Below are positions 52,238 to 64,000 of a stretch of 64,000 bases of DNA, one piece after another (within the stretch, counting starts at the first letter, position 1; each line of letters starts with the position of its first letter). The position numbers and the translations under genes were made by a program. Source of the stretch: Tenebrio molitor (Eukaryota; Arthropoda; Insecta; Coleoptera; Tenebrionidae). A model generated the notes under the pieces. The model did not search any database and was not told the origin of the DNA. It worked only from the letters and a program-made list of their open reading frames with translations. Where the stretch lies: NCBI RefSeq assembly GCF_963966145.1, contig NC_091046.1, positions 35,464,001 to 35,528,000 of the forward strand. The letters are read 5' to 3'.

Positions 52238-52573
52238 CCCACCTCGCGTCAGTTTATAACCAAACAGTTTCAATAGTCCGGAACACAGCAGAGCATCTGA
52301 AATATTATCACTTATCAGTAATGAGCACCGTTATTTTTCTGTCCCAAAGGTGGTTTTAAACTATATGTTACAATGCAATTACGCATTTTTGAAGTGTCTA
52401 AAATTAGATCACTCATATTTGACAAATGTAAATACAATGACAGGTTTAGTGGATTTCGATTTTTTTTACTAAATGTTGGTGAAGCAATGTTGTCAGACTA
52501 TGGTAGGCCATTCCATAGCACACTGTTTTTAGTCAGTGTCATGGCCTGGTAAATGTAGATCGCCTTGTTGTTC

Positions 52574-52904
52574 CATATATGTATCTATTAACTACTATAT
52601 AGGTAACGTGGATACGAGAGTGAAGCAAAGATCTCGAGATACAAAACGCAGTCCACTTATGCGCAGGCTCGTTTTCTGGAGCAACTGATTGGTGGAGGGT
52701 GGAGCTGTTTTTCCCACAATCCGCAGCGCGCAGCAGCAACATCCTATATTTAAATTCCTGCCATGCGCACATTATACTTGCTCTTAACAAAGTAGTTGAG
52801 AAGATATTTCTATACTGCTCCCACCCATGGCAATGTTTGCTTCACTCTCGAGCAAAGTAAAGATACGACGTTACCCATATAGTAGTTAATAGATATATGG
52901 GTTG
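52574..52904. mobile_element. MITE adjoining the P-like element
   Basis: ATCTATTAACTACTATATAG(GTAACG) at the left and its mirror at 52873-52897, continuing with gagagtgaagcaaa / tttgcttcactctc. The P-like duplication abuts its left end, so the P-like element inserted at or next to this MITE. Confidence 0.75.
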
Positions 52905-54513
52905 TTCTTACCTCAAAACTGCCCGCCAAATTTGAAATTTTTCAGCGTTTCCCAAACAAAGTGATTCCATTGATTCTCTTGTAAACCATTAACATTTGTA
53001 TAAGGCAAGATGGGTTATTCTGCCTTATTTTAACACGTACTATCGCAAGTTAAAATATCTGCACAACTTTCAAAATCAGACTATATGTATAATGAAATGA
53101 CTGACTGATAACTCAACAAAAAAACATAGTTGATAGTTTCTGAATTTGTATTTCGATTGCGTCACTGCTGACGTTACGCACGATTAAGGTGCTTGCAAAC
53201 TACCCAACCTCTTTACGCTGTAATAAGACCGTTACACGTCAATGAATGTTAAGAAGTTTGTGAAATAATACGTCGAATTGATAATTAATCTATAATTTAT
53301 TAGCTGTAGCAGCTACCTGATAAATCACGAGCATCACCCGTGCTCTCCCAAGGCCCACCACAGCTTGGCTGATACTTTCTTCTGCAAATTAAATATCGCC
53401 ATCGCAATTTGTTGTTACACCTTTTGTTACCTAGAACAAATGAATATAAGATAACATGTTTAGCAGATTAAACTATTGGTTAACAGTCGATAACAAACAG
53501 GGATTTTTCTAACCAATTAGATTTTCATGTCGCGAATGGTTTATTACTCTTAATCACCACTGACGACAGATTAAGTCCCAAAAATTCCGGACTCGGATTG
53601 GTATTCCTACAATAATATATCGCCAAGGACTTAAGGATATCATTGTAGACAGGTAGACACACGTATGTATAAACAAATTTTAGGTCGAGGTTTAGTCGTA
53701 TGTTATTCTTTTATTTCAAGTATTTGTCCACACGTTGATGATATGATCAGCGATCGCTGTCAAGCTTTGGAGGTACATAGTACAAGTGAATAGATTATTT
53801 ATTATTTCATTGTTTTGTCCATATCGTTCATCTTTAAATTTTCCTTACTGTTCCGACAAACGTCCGTTGATAATCTCAGTTAATTAGTGGGGTCCTGAAT
53901 GACACTCTTAATGAAATACTTAACCACAACTTGGAATACTAAAATAGTCGTAAAATAAAACAAAAAAATTAAAATTTACATCACCTGGAAGGTGGGTGGA
54001 CCATTAAGAAAGGCACGTTTTAATTCATCAGCTGTTCTGATTACTTATGCTAATCCCATGCTCATAAATGCGATAGTAAAAATTCAGTAAAATTGAAAAA
54101 TAAAATTTTTAATGGAATTTTAGGAGGTTACATAACAATCAAGAAAAATTGTTCTAGTTCGGTAAATAAAGATAAAATAAACAGTATTTCAAGATTTGAG
54201 AAAAAATAATAGAAAAGTATAGTTTTCCCATTTATAATTTGGTTTTATGGCAGTGCAATTGTATTAGTAATTAGTAATTATTAGGAGCTGGGGTTGTGGT
54301 TTTGGCAATAGTGAAGATATTGTAACCTGGTCAGACAACAGACCTTCTTTTACAGTTCTAGGATTTATGGCGCTAGTTGCCTATTGTCGGGGTATTTAAC
54401 TCCCTGACAACAGGGTTGGTAGTAAAACCAAATTAGAAATGGAAACACTATACTTTAACAAGGACTATTTTTTATATCTTTCCAGCCTCTTACTTAAGTA
54501 CCTATACAGATAT
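52905..54513. other. No recognised feature
   Basis: About 1.6 kb without supported ORF, repeat pair or RNA gene. It lies upstream of the SLC36-like gene and could hold a non-coding first exon, which cannot be recognised by eye. Confidence 0.45.
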
Positions 54514-54962
54514 CAGGTGTTCATTTAAATGTATCCTCAAACTAGGCGTCGAAGTGTCGATTGCCAACGCACCACGGATTACGGATGATGGATCAGCCGT
54601 TTTAACCTCACTTTTTTGCGTTGTTTGTGTTTTTTCTATGTACTGTCGCGAGCAAAAAAAAACTGGTCGTCAAAATCATACTTTGACGCAATGGAAAATG
54701 CTCCATTGTAAAGCGGTCGTAAATACCATAACCTATCATCATGTTGTATGACATTAGTTGTCACTTTTTTCTCATATTTTTGACACTTTGTTGACATGGT
54801 CATAATCAGGCAGGGAATTTTTTTAATTTGTGACAATCTAACCAAATTTAGAAATGACATTGACGACCAGAATTTTTTGCTCGTGACAGTAGACTGACGA
54901 GTGGTTCGTTCACAATCGACTCTTCAACGCCAACTTTGAGGATAAATTTAAATGAACACCCT
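54514..54962. mobile_element. MITE related to 4367-4537, interrupted
   Basis: CAGGTGTTCATTTAAATGTA(TCCTCAAAC) mirrored at the right (tttgaggataaatttaaatgaacaccct). The subterminal ggcgtcgaagt...cgattgccaacgc phrase matches the element at 4367. Interrupted by 54641-54891. Confidence 0.7.
54641..54891. mobile_element. Nested MITE with TACTGTCGCGAGCAAAAAAA ends
   Basis: TACTGTCGCGAGCAAAAAAA(AACTGGTCGTCAA) faces ttgacgaccagaattttttg and ctcgtgacagta. 251 bp. The ends resemble those of 55059-55555. Confidence 0.75.
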
Positions 54963-55058
54963 ATATAAACACAAGTTTTTCCACTAAAATTTTATATACA
55001 ATCAATGCAAAATTGTTGTAGAACAAATTTTTGTGGTGGTGATCTAAGTATGTACTCG

Positions 55059-55555
55059 TACTATCGGATAGCAAAAAAAAACTGGTACGTTACTATAGAC
55101 ACTTCCAAAACTCATTCAAACTCATTCAGTTTGGAAGTGTCTACAGTAACATACTGTACTATGGCGGCCAAAAAATGTTGGCCGTCACTTTCTTGACAGT
55201 CAAGTAAAGTGTAAATAAACCTTTAGGAATAGTAACCCCACTTTCGATTCTTGTCATTTTGACAATCAATTTAAACTGTTTGAAGCTCAGATATTCCAAA
55301 AATCCGACATGAATAAACAAAATTAGAGCAATCGTACATAGATAACCTGAGGTAAACGTTCTGTGTAGTAGAAATGACAAAATAATTTTGAGTTTTGAAA
55401 TTTACCACCCAAAAAATAACGTTTATAATCAAGACGGTAATCATGATGACAATAAAGTACGGATTACAATTTTTTTTTTTTGAATTGACAGACAATGACG
55501 GCCAAAATTTTTTGGCCGGCATAGTACCAGTTTTTTTTTTTGCTATCCGATAGTA
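55059..55555. mobile_element. MITE with TACTATCGGATAGCAAAAAA ends
   Basis: TACTATCGGATAGCAAAAAA(AAACTGGTA) mirrored at the right end. It contains inner repeats: cacttccaaaact / agtttggaagtgt (about 55100-55142) and two atggcggccaaaaaat / attttttggcc(g) words, pointing to another inverted unit inside. Confidence 0.8.
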
Positions 55556-58500
55556 CATATTATTATTCATAATAAAAATTCTTGGATAATCAAAATTTCA
55601 AGCGGTGTTGTTCAATACGTCCGTACTTTGTTTTGAAAATCCTACTAAAAATGATGTTTTCTTTTATAATCCGTCGTTAAGACTGTAGAGTGTCATTTAA
55701 AGTTTTTAAGTGGGGGCGGCTGGGGACGGGTAAAAGCTGAGTAAAGACGTGACGTTGTTTCCCTATGTGTTGACTCATTCTAAAATTTCAAATTTACAAA
55801 GTTAAGAATATCAGAAATAAAGTCATCCCCACTTTTCATTCGGACAAGAGCAATGTACTAAGATTAATTAAGTATTAATAATAATAAAAACTTAACATTA
55901 ATTGTTGCAAGTTTTAAATTTTAAATTGTTCAAAAACATGATTACCTGTAAATGAAAGCCTATAGGTGTTGGCACAGAATCCTCCGAATATGAATCGCGT
56001 GCTGTATGTTTCATTTTCACTTGGAGCAAAACAAGAAACCAAAAAGTGTTTTCGGAATTTTTTGTCACTCGATGTTTTCAATTTACAATTGAAAAGATGG
56101 GTATTATTATTTTATTTATTATTTTTTTCCATTGGTAAAAATCGTCATATGGTATAATTGAATTTATAAACCTAAACAGCAAATGTAAAGTTTATTTGTC
56201 CATAGTTATTTAGTTGTTTGGTTACATGTAATGTTTGCTTCAGCTACCTATTGCATGGATTTCTATGACAATGGAACAACACCTACGGCCTTCGTTATAT
56301 AAAAACGGTTCACAATTAAATTATCAAGAACAAACCAACCATGAAATATTTTTAGTAAAAAATATAAATTGAATTAAAAAACAACCGAAAACAGATACCG
56401 AAAATTGTTTTGAGCATTTTCATGAACTTTAGAAAACAAACAAATTATGCGAAACAACACTCTAAAGAGAACAACTGTTTCAGATGATTTTGCAAACACT
56501 CAATTCAGTTTTATCGAAATTATCATAAAAAACACAATTTAATAATGAAATTCGAGTCAAGTGCGATAAAGATGCGTACCCATTAGGTCTATTGTGTTTT
56601 TTTAATTATAGTGGAATATTTAATCCTACAGTGTCACACTAATCAATCACATGTTCTAATTATTTCGTAACTTCATGCACAGCCAGTCAGTCCCACACAG
56701 AATCTTCCAGGTTGTTATCAGTTTAAACAAATCATTAGTTTCATTTATAAAAAGGAATATTTTTGCAACAAAAAGTATAAACAATTTTGCGTCTGCATCT
56801 GACTTCTGTATCATGAGTAAGAGTAGGGATAGTTAAGCACGCTTTAGTATATCTTTAAAGTCGGCTTGCAAAGGTATGTGCCGTGTCAGTAGTGTGTGCA
56901 TTGCAAGCAAGATCAGTAATAAATTGTATAACTCTTCTATACAGGTATGTTGATAAACACTGCCATGCGGTCTAGGTGGAACGGCTTTGCTTTTAATTTT
57001 TTTTTTCTTTAATTTTCTCAATATTATTTTAATTTAAAAAGTTTTTTTAAAATTTTTTCAAGTTCAATTATTTTTCACTACTGGGACGATGTTAATACTT
57101 TACACGCTTCACACATAAGTGTAATAGTGTAATAAGAAATTTCTCAATAAAAATATGATTTTTTCATACACATTTTTTTATAAAATAAATCATGTCAAAT
57201 TGTACTAGGTATATATAATTATATATAAATATAAGCAATAAAATTAATTACGAGGAACTAATCTGGCTATCTCAAAGTCTAATTTAATCCGTGGTAACGT
57301 GCAAGAACATAATAGCTCCATTATTTAATTTATAAAAAAAAGAATAGCGTTATTTACGCAATTACAGCGTTGTTAATGCTATTTTACCTACAAAAATTAA
57401 TTTATTGATAGCAGTAATTGTTGTCAGTTCATTTTCCTTTGACAATAAACAACTCGGTTATTTTTTATCGCTGCGATTTTCATTACCCCATCGAGATACC
57501 TGAGATACTTCTCGAGTGTTTTTTTCAAGTTTGTAACCCAATATTTCTTGATAACAGAAGAGCGGAAATTTTCTGGTATCTTTATGTTAATTCATATTAA
57601 TAGTTTAGATAACATTTCACGATATGTCACGATATGAAGGTGATAATAAATTTTATAGTTGCCAACAGTACTAATAATTACCCGATTTTGGTACCAAACT
57701 TGACCATTTCAAATTGCTGATAAGAATTTTACGTTTAACCTTCACGTCGTTTTTCTGCTCTTCCAAAAAAGAAAACCCAGTAAATGAGTGTTAGTGTCGA
57801 TTTAGCTGTCGGTGTAAACATCGAAAAATTTCTTCTTCACTATAAGCAGTTTTTCGAAAAATCTACAATAAATGTGCGTAAGTGGTAATTCTTTTTTATC
57901 ACTTAACAGCGATTATTCATTTTAAGTCCGAAATAATTCCAAACCAACTTAAGGTTAGTAGTGGCAATAAAACATAATTTCTTTCTCTTATTCTTTTTAG
58001 TTTAAAAACACTCACTTATCTAAATCTTATTCATAAATGGCAGATGTTCACGCCTTTTGTATGCTGGCTGAATTAAATTAGATATATTAGCTAATTCAAA
58101 AAATAAATAAACGGCGAATAACACAGCACCTCGAAACAATGGACACGGTGGTCCTCATGTCTTGGCGTTTAGAGTCTTTTGACGTCATGTGTCTGCACCG
58201 GAATTTTATGAGCACCTTTCCGTGCATGTCACTAATTAATATGCTCAAGTTTTGTTGCAACGAGCCAGTTGTCTATGATTGTCATTAAAAAGGCACAGGC
58301 GAAACAAGTGGAATTTTGGCAGTTATCTTCTCAAAAAATATCGATTTAGTGCAGATTTGAAAACCATTAATTTTTCAATAATTAGAACAGTAATTTATGA
58401 CTCAAGTTTCCATGTACATATATCGACTCATCAACCCGAATCCAACAAAAGTTTCCACAATGATTACCGTGTGTTTTAAAATTTCCGACACTTTTTTTTA

Positions 58501-59426
58501 CATTTCTTCTCCATGAGATTGATAATAACGCAACTGCACTTGTGCATCCATTATATTGTTTAACTTAATCAATTAATTAACTTCCTCCAATTGGAAACAC
58601 TGGACATTTCATGATTTAAGTTGTATATTCTTTATTTCTACGTGTCAGAGACTATTGAATAAATTAAATAATGTTTTATGCAATCTAATATATTGTTGGA
58701 CCAGAGTTGGGACAGATTTAAAAATACTCTAGTCTACTTTTAGCCTACACGATTATTGCTTCATGAAGTTCCACTTCTTCTTCAAGTCTGGAAGAATGTT
58801 TAATGTTTTGATCAAGTTGTTTACGTAAAAAAATTAATATTACGATTAGATTTAGTTAATGTTATCTAAACTTTAGAACGATAAGTAAAATGAGATAACT
58901 CTTCAGCAACAAGAAAAAGATACGCTTTAATAATAGTACGGCTGTCCAACTACAAATAGAACAGAGAAGCGCATCTGAGTCGAGTTTATTGCAATTTATT
59001 TGTTATGGGAAACGTGGAAGAATAATATTGCATAATACTCAAAAATAAAATTCAAACATCACAGATATTTAGCTCTAGTTTTTTGATATCACTACAAAGA
59101 CGGTCGAGTACTCCTTAAATGGTTAGCAACTCGTACAGTAACCATGAAGATGTTGAAGGTAATTTACCGACACGTTAGTACTAACAAGAATTGGTTAAAT
59201 TCTTGGGCAATGTGACACTGACATTTTAGGCATTCCAGCTAGTGCAAATGTTTACATTTTCTGAGAACTTTTTTGATAAAACGACAATTTTATTGTGCAT
59301 TTTTGTTGCAAAAGTAATGAACTTAAAATATTTGCTCAAGTAAATATAAACTAGTGCACTAGTTATTGCTAGTTATTAGTATGCAAATATGAAACAGTTT
59401 GTCCTTTAATATAAATTTTTTACAGT
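55556..59426. other. No recognised coding feature; upstream of the SLC36-like gene
   Basis: Nearly 4 kb of AT-rich sequence with no clear TIR pair and no protein-like frame. It probably includes promoter and 5' UTR of the gene at 59427. The small minus frame 56833-57021 is not protein-like. Confidence 0.45.
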
Positions 59427-60434
59427 ATGGAATTGCAAAACAATTCTAGTGTCCCTTCGAATAACGTGAAGCAACCATGGTATGGGTCAAAGTCAAGTTA
59501 CCAAATCGACGGAAGAGATAAAAGGTACGAGCGAAATATTTTATTACTGAGGAGTGTTGAACTTGCTAGAATTCGGCAAATCATATATTTGTCAAATTCT
59601 CTTTGTAATTTATGCTGTAGACCAGTTCTGCGTAACTTTTGAGTGATCTGAAAAAAGTTTTGTTTACAAAGTATTCTACAGTTTTTTCAATTTTTCCGTT
59701 CATAAAGGAATGTCAATAGTTATCTGTGAAAAAAGTCGTCGTAAATAACTTATTGTTGTCGCAAATTGGCAAGCAATTATTAGTTCAATTCCTGGTACCC
59801 ACCTGTTTACCTTGTGGTTCATTTTATTATGTTACTTTCAAACAAATTGTCGGATGAACGAGCGACCCAACAATGATCCACAAGGTGTCGTCCCTTGAAA
59901 ATCCCGACTTGCGTCAAAATTTCAAATGACTTTCTATTTCTCTTTTGCAGCAATGAAAATGTATTTATGACTTTTCAGTCTAAGGAACCCATCATTTCCA
60001 TACCCATGCAAGAAAAGCATCCCAAAGAGAAGGTTCCGGGGAGTGGAGGTGGCCACGGCCATGGTATTTCCGTTGAACATCCTACGTCGTAAGTACGAGG
60101 AGGTAATGACTTTCCGTTGATTACCTCTTATTTTCATTATAACTTGCATCAGTTTTTGCTTATTTGTTACAAACCGTCCTTGATAACATATATCCGACAA
60201 ATACTCTCAAGAAATTCGATTGTGTAACACTTCTCGTGTTTCATGCGTTATTCCAAACTAATTTATGCACTTTTCTATGCAAGATATGGCGAGACCTTGA
60301 TGCACCTGCTCAAGGGAAACGTCGGATCAGGAATTTTTGCCATGGGTGACGCCATCCGGAACGCCGGAATCCTTATAGGACCCGGGGTCGTCTTAATATT
60401 AGGGATCATTTGTGTTCACTGCCAACACTTATTG
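59427..60434 (+). CDS. SLC36-type proton-coupled amino acid transporter-like protein, first three coding exons (partial)
   Basis: Exons 59427-59524, 59951-60088 and 60284-60434, each with GT donor and AG acceptor (ag|gtacga, tttgcag, tc|gtaagt, atgcaag, ttg|gtaagc). They join in frame to 129 codons. The first about 85 residues are a polar cytosolic N-terminus with a His/Gly run (G-G-G-H-G-H-G) and H-P-T-S-Y. Then comes the start of the transporter: E-T-L-M-H-L-L-K-G-N-V-G-S-G-I-F-A-M, with the G-S-G-I-F substrate-site motif in TM1, and TM2 V-V-L-I-L-G-I-I-C-V-H-C-Q-H-L-L. This is the conserved start of insect pathetic/CG1139-like transporters, which move amino acids with protons at lysosomal or plasma membranes (family knowledge). 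The remaining 9 or so TM segments must lie in exons beyond 64000. Confidence 0.93.
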
Positions 60435-62353
60435 GTAAGCATCAATGTTACGACTGCGATTTATTCGAGACGTCATACATGAAAACGCCTCGATCGGGTT
60501 TGATGACTATCCTTGACAATCTGCACGTGCCAGAAACCTAATAGCACGTATCTATGTTTTAATGTGTATTTCCACGCGAATATTAAACCGCCGATACGAT
60601 AAGAAACCGAAACCAAAGAGAAAGGTGCAAAGACAACTCGCAAATTTCTAAATACACAGAATCACGAAATTCATGCAAAAAATTATCACGAAGCGCATTA
60701 TTACTTAATCACACATGACAGGCCTTTGGTACACCCACACCAGTCCAAACGCTAATTCTTTTGTTATTAACGTCGTTCTTGCGAACTAATAACGGGATGA
60801 CGGCAATTTTGTTATAATTAAAATTAATCCTAAAAAACCAGCGTTCAAGACTAAGTTGTGCGATCTCGGATGTTCCAACGAATTTCACGCTTCAGTAATG
60901 TCACACCATACAAAACATGTTGACTACAAATAACTGATTTACTGGGAAGTGTTAAAAGTGAAACAATATATAGCCGACAGATGATGATTGCCGATGCAAA
61001 TAAAGAGAATCGCTAGCGAAATCTCGCGGTAAAAGTGCAATGTTTAAACTTCGTTTTGTAATCGTCAGCCATAAAATTTTTGTCTTGTTATGAAAGTACC
61101 CACTTTATGTGTTTCCTTGTCCGAAAGTAACAATTGAAATAATTATTTTCAGACACCGATCGCATAAAGAAACAAGTCAACAGCGTCCATTTTTATCGGT
61201 TTTAGCGTTTAAAATTCGATGAGGGAAAGTTTCTCTTTTTTTATACTTTTATGGCAGAAATCTTGAGTTATTTCGACGTCATGCCTTCGGTATGGTAGCG
61301 AAAATCCAGATCGAACTGGATTGACCGCAGCACAATGGTAGCTGCCCCGTGGGCACGCACCTAATTCCACGAGTTAGTAGCAAAATGTATGGAAATCCTT
61401 CACCCACACACAATCTTCTCATTAATCAAATAATGATCTCGTTAAATGTTTCCGTGTGTGAATTTTTCTTGTAATTTGTTTGTTTTAGCAATTTTATATG
61501 TGACTTTACAACGAATTATGATGATTGCTAAAACACCGTGAAGAGAATACTGATGAGGAGATATCCGTTTTATGGGTCTAGGTCTCGCTTATTAACCAGA
61601 AATACTTGATGATGTTTTCCTGGTATTAAGACTAGTGCACACACGTCACATTATCACACCTCCATGCAAAGATCATAAAAACAATCGAAATTCGTTGCTA
61701 AAATTTTCGCTGATTTATGCTGTCAAGTGGCACAATATTCCTTGTCACAAAAGGAATGTAGGTATCAGCTAAGGTGTCAGATGTGTTCAATGATTTTTGA
61801 GTAGCTGTTTTTCTGTCAGAATTGTACGATAACAGGAATAATACTTATCACAGTACTTGTCTTATAATCAGTCACTGTTTTGATTTAAATGGCTGATTTG
61901 ATAGACTAACTAAGGAAAAACACAAAGATTCTCTCAAAACCATAGATCTAGACGTGTTTTCGCTTCCTTCATCTAAATTAGAGATTAATTTTGAGTAATG
62001 AGATCATTAAGTCGGAAACGTGCTTCTATTTTACGTAAACGCAAATTATTACCAAGGATTAAAGATTTAGCATTGTTGTGGCTACATACAGTCATGGTTA
62101 TTTTTTGTTTACCTACTTAAGTAGACAATGTCTGCAACCGCATCCTATGCCACATAAATTAGCAGTTTGATGATAATTGAGGTATAACCGAAATGTGTAT
62201 TAGCAGAATCAAACAATATGTATTTAACATCATAATTGAGATATTTTGCATGGTTAACCGCAGTAAAAATGTTTGGAGGTGTTTTTATCACTACAAAATT
62301 ATCAAACCAAGTTTTATTGATATTAATTTGTGTTTCAAGATTACCTACATATA
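60435..62353 (+). other. Intron 3 of the SLC36-like gene, first part
   Basis: Opens with the donor gtaagc at 60435. No exon matching the rest of the transporter was seen, so the intron appears to run past the window end. No other gene found here. Confidence 0.6.
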
Positions 62354-62754
62354 CCAGGTGATTTTAAATGATTGTAACTTTTTTTCTTAAGTTGGGAACA
62401 TTTTTCATAAATTATTTTGGCAAACTTGATACCTTAATCAACACATTGGCGTACGTACGTCATTTTGACATTTTATGTATTGAGTCAAATAGGCGAGGAC
62501 GCCTATGTTTATGTCAACTATCACATTAAAAAACAGAATAACCAACAATAATACAGCGTGATCAACAATGACTGATTCTGTTGGCAATGAAACACTGACC
62601 GGCACTGACCGGATTTTTTAACTTGAGACGACATTAAAAACATTTTTGGTTATGCCGGCTATATTTATGCTGTTACAAGAGAATGAACCGTTCTTGATCA
62701 CACCGTATTACCAACTTATGAAAAAAAGTAACATTAATTTAAAATCACCCGGTA
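62354..62754. mobile_element. MITE in the SLC36-like intron
   Basis: CCAGGTGATTTTAAATGATT(GTAAC) and the mirror ending AAAATCACCCGG, flanked by TA. It contains the about 90-bp segment shared with 8794-8880. The ends are a variant of the GGTGATTCAAAATGATTG family at 2713. Confidence 0.8.
62601..62690 (+). repeat. Dispersed repeat shared with 8794-8880
   Basis: ggcactgaccggatttttta, aacttgagacgacattaaaa and ggttatgccgg occur in the same order and spacing as at 8794. Confidence 0.8.
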
Positions 62755-64000
62755 TTAACATTTGCTATTTATCGCATTATATGGCTACTTGAAGTAGCTG
62801 AGCTAGACCAGTGTAAATCAGGTTAAACGAACTGTATGGTGTGATTTGCGATTTCGTACTTTCTCTTACACATGTTGCGAACAACATCGTATTGTCACGG
62901 TTTTAAAATTGTGATATTGCAGAACCAACTCGTTATTTCTTTTGCAAAAAATAATGACTTCATGTATCTTGAATATTTACAAGTCACATTATGTATCTAA
63001 GTTTTTAACTTCTTAACTTATAAATATCTAGTGTAGTCACTATTGTTCATCATGTTATCACTTACTTATTACTTACCACATAAATTAGGATTGTAATAAA
63101 AGAATTTTTTGTTTGTAATAACACTTGAAATATAATTACTTTTCAAATATCATTCTAATTTAATTGAGTAAAATGCGGTAGCTAAAATTGTCAAAATCTT
63201 ACTTATTCATACCATAAATAATCTAGTACTAATTTTTATTGCTTTAGTCATGTTCTGTCGTGCATTAACAAACATAATATTAATTATAGCCCAATACATT
63301 ATCCATGATTTATTTATAAGAGGTATGTACACTATTTTACTTGCCCAGATTGCTAGCAAATGTCAGTTATTGTTTTTTAGGTAACTCAACAAATAATATA
63401 ACTTTTGATATGCATTTTCATTTTTACTTTTTACGTGCAGGTATAATATAATTGTGTAAGTTCAAGGTTAAGTATTATTTAGAAATTTGTATTTTGATTT
63501 AGATAAGGTTTCCACTATGTAACTTTTTATAAATGCATTTAAAATTAGTTAATAATGTAGTAAAATGCAAATTCTTGTTTATAACGTTAGTGATAACTGA
63601 AACATTTGGATTTTAGAATAGATCAAATCAGTGGCGGTCCTTAGAGATAAGATTAATGAATCAAGTGGAATCTTTAGAAAATTGGCTTGATTCGGCTGAT
63701 TAAATTTGTGTGATTTAATTAATTTATTTTGCTAAGCAAGGTCAAGATATGTAAGATTAGGCCTAAGCTATATTTCTAAGATACATTTTTTTATCTATAG
63801 TGTTCATTGTTCTCAAAAACTTATAGCTCCTCCGGTATTACATGTTAATATTTATTTTAATTAAATTCGTAAACTTTATTATTTATAATAGAGATATGAA
63901 GATTAAAATTATTATTAATAATCACGGAGAGATGATGTGGACGTTTTATTATTGATGTAATTTAGAAAATTGTTTTTTAGTAAATACGAAAACAAGCAAT
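62755..64000 (+). other. Intron continuation, no recognised feature
   Basis: AT-rich, no exon-like frame or repeat pair seen up to the window end. Confidence 0.5.

Larger units (their letters stand above)
45343..52567 (+). mobile_element. P-like DNA transposon with THAP remnant, split by a BEL/Pao insertion
   Basis: CAAGGCGATCTACATTTACC(AGGCC) at 45343 and its perfect inverse ending at 52567 (25 bp), with weaker pairing for a further stretch (gacactggct, ggtaggccatt). TTGTTCC is duplicated at 45336-45342 and 52568-52574. CA... termini, a 7-bp duplication and a THAP-type gene inside point to the P superfamily (8 bp in the canonical P element; 7 bp is recalled for ProtoP). Without the BEL element it is about 930 bp, so it is non-autonomous. 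Confidence 0.75.

Noticed and set aside
55966..56157. 63-codon plus frame upstream of the SLC36-like gene as a first exon
   Set aside because: No donor site leading into 59427, which has its own ATG, and no conservation pattern recognised.
60164..60482. Overlapping frames starting upstream of SLC36 exon 3
   Set aside because: They run through the intron; the acceptor at 60283 and in-frame joining define the exon as 60284-60434.

Overview
The window is eukaryotic, AT-rich and packed with transposable elements. It is most likely from an insect. Only two ordinary host genes are recognisable. One is a complete five-exon OCIA-domain gene on the minus strand (9587-10532), with 51-55 bp introns of the kind common in insects. 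The other is the first three coding exons of an SLC36-type (proton-coupled amino acid transporter-like) gene on the plus strand (59427-60434), whose remaining exons must lie beyond base 64000. The element families (BEL/Pao, gypsy-type, Tc1 DD34E, PIF/Harbinger, P-like THAP, IS630-type HTH fragments, Crypton-like tyrosine recombinase fragments) also fit an arthropod. The species cannot be fixed from sequence alone.

Layout. Bases 1-9.2 kb: small terminal-inverted-repeat (TIR) elements, long hairpins and tyrosine-recombinase (YR) fragments. 9.6-10.5 kb: the OCIAD1-like gene. 11.3-12.4 kb: three inverted-repeat elements nested in one another. 13.2-14.9 kb: a Harbinger element with TIRs of about 190 bp and a frameshifted transposase. 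15-19 kb: several MITEs. 20.3-36.6 kb: a possible single nest, with a TIR element at the outside holding endonuclease-type non-LTR fragments, an IS630-like element (21877-32065), a full gypsy-type LTR retrotransposon (21980-30167, LTRs that look identical, 4-bp target duplication), a LINE fragment and a large foldback element (32711-35881). 37-40.3 kb: more hairpins with YR N-terminal fragments. 40.4-42.5 kb: two non-autonomous PIF/Harbinger derivatives. 43.0-44.7 kb: a Tc1 element. 45.3-52.6 kb: a P-like element carrying a decayed THAP domain, split by an intact BEL/Pao retrotransposon (45948-52237). 52.6-64 kb: sparse sequence, a few MITEs and the SLC36 gene start.

The two LTR retrotransposons look young: equal-length LTRs, target duplications, open polyproteins, primer-binding sites and polypurine tracts. 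The DNA elements are mostly non-autonomous. Many of them keep only the N-terminal, DNA-binding end of a transposase or recombinase.

The least explained signal is a series of at least a dozen long hairpins. Their arms differ from locus to locus but pair well within each locus, and many share an apex close to CGAG-n-CGTAG-n-CGAG. Several sit next to, or at a repeated distance upstream of, Crypton-like YR fragments. All family calls are from reading motifs by eye; no database search was run.
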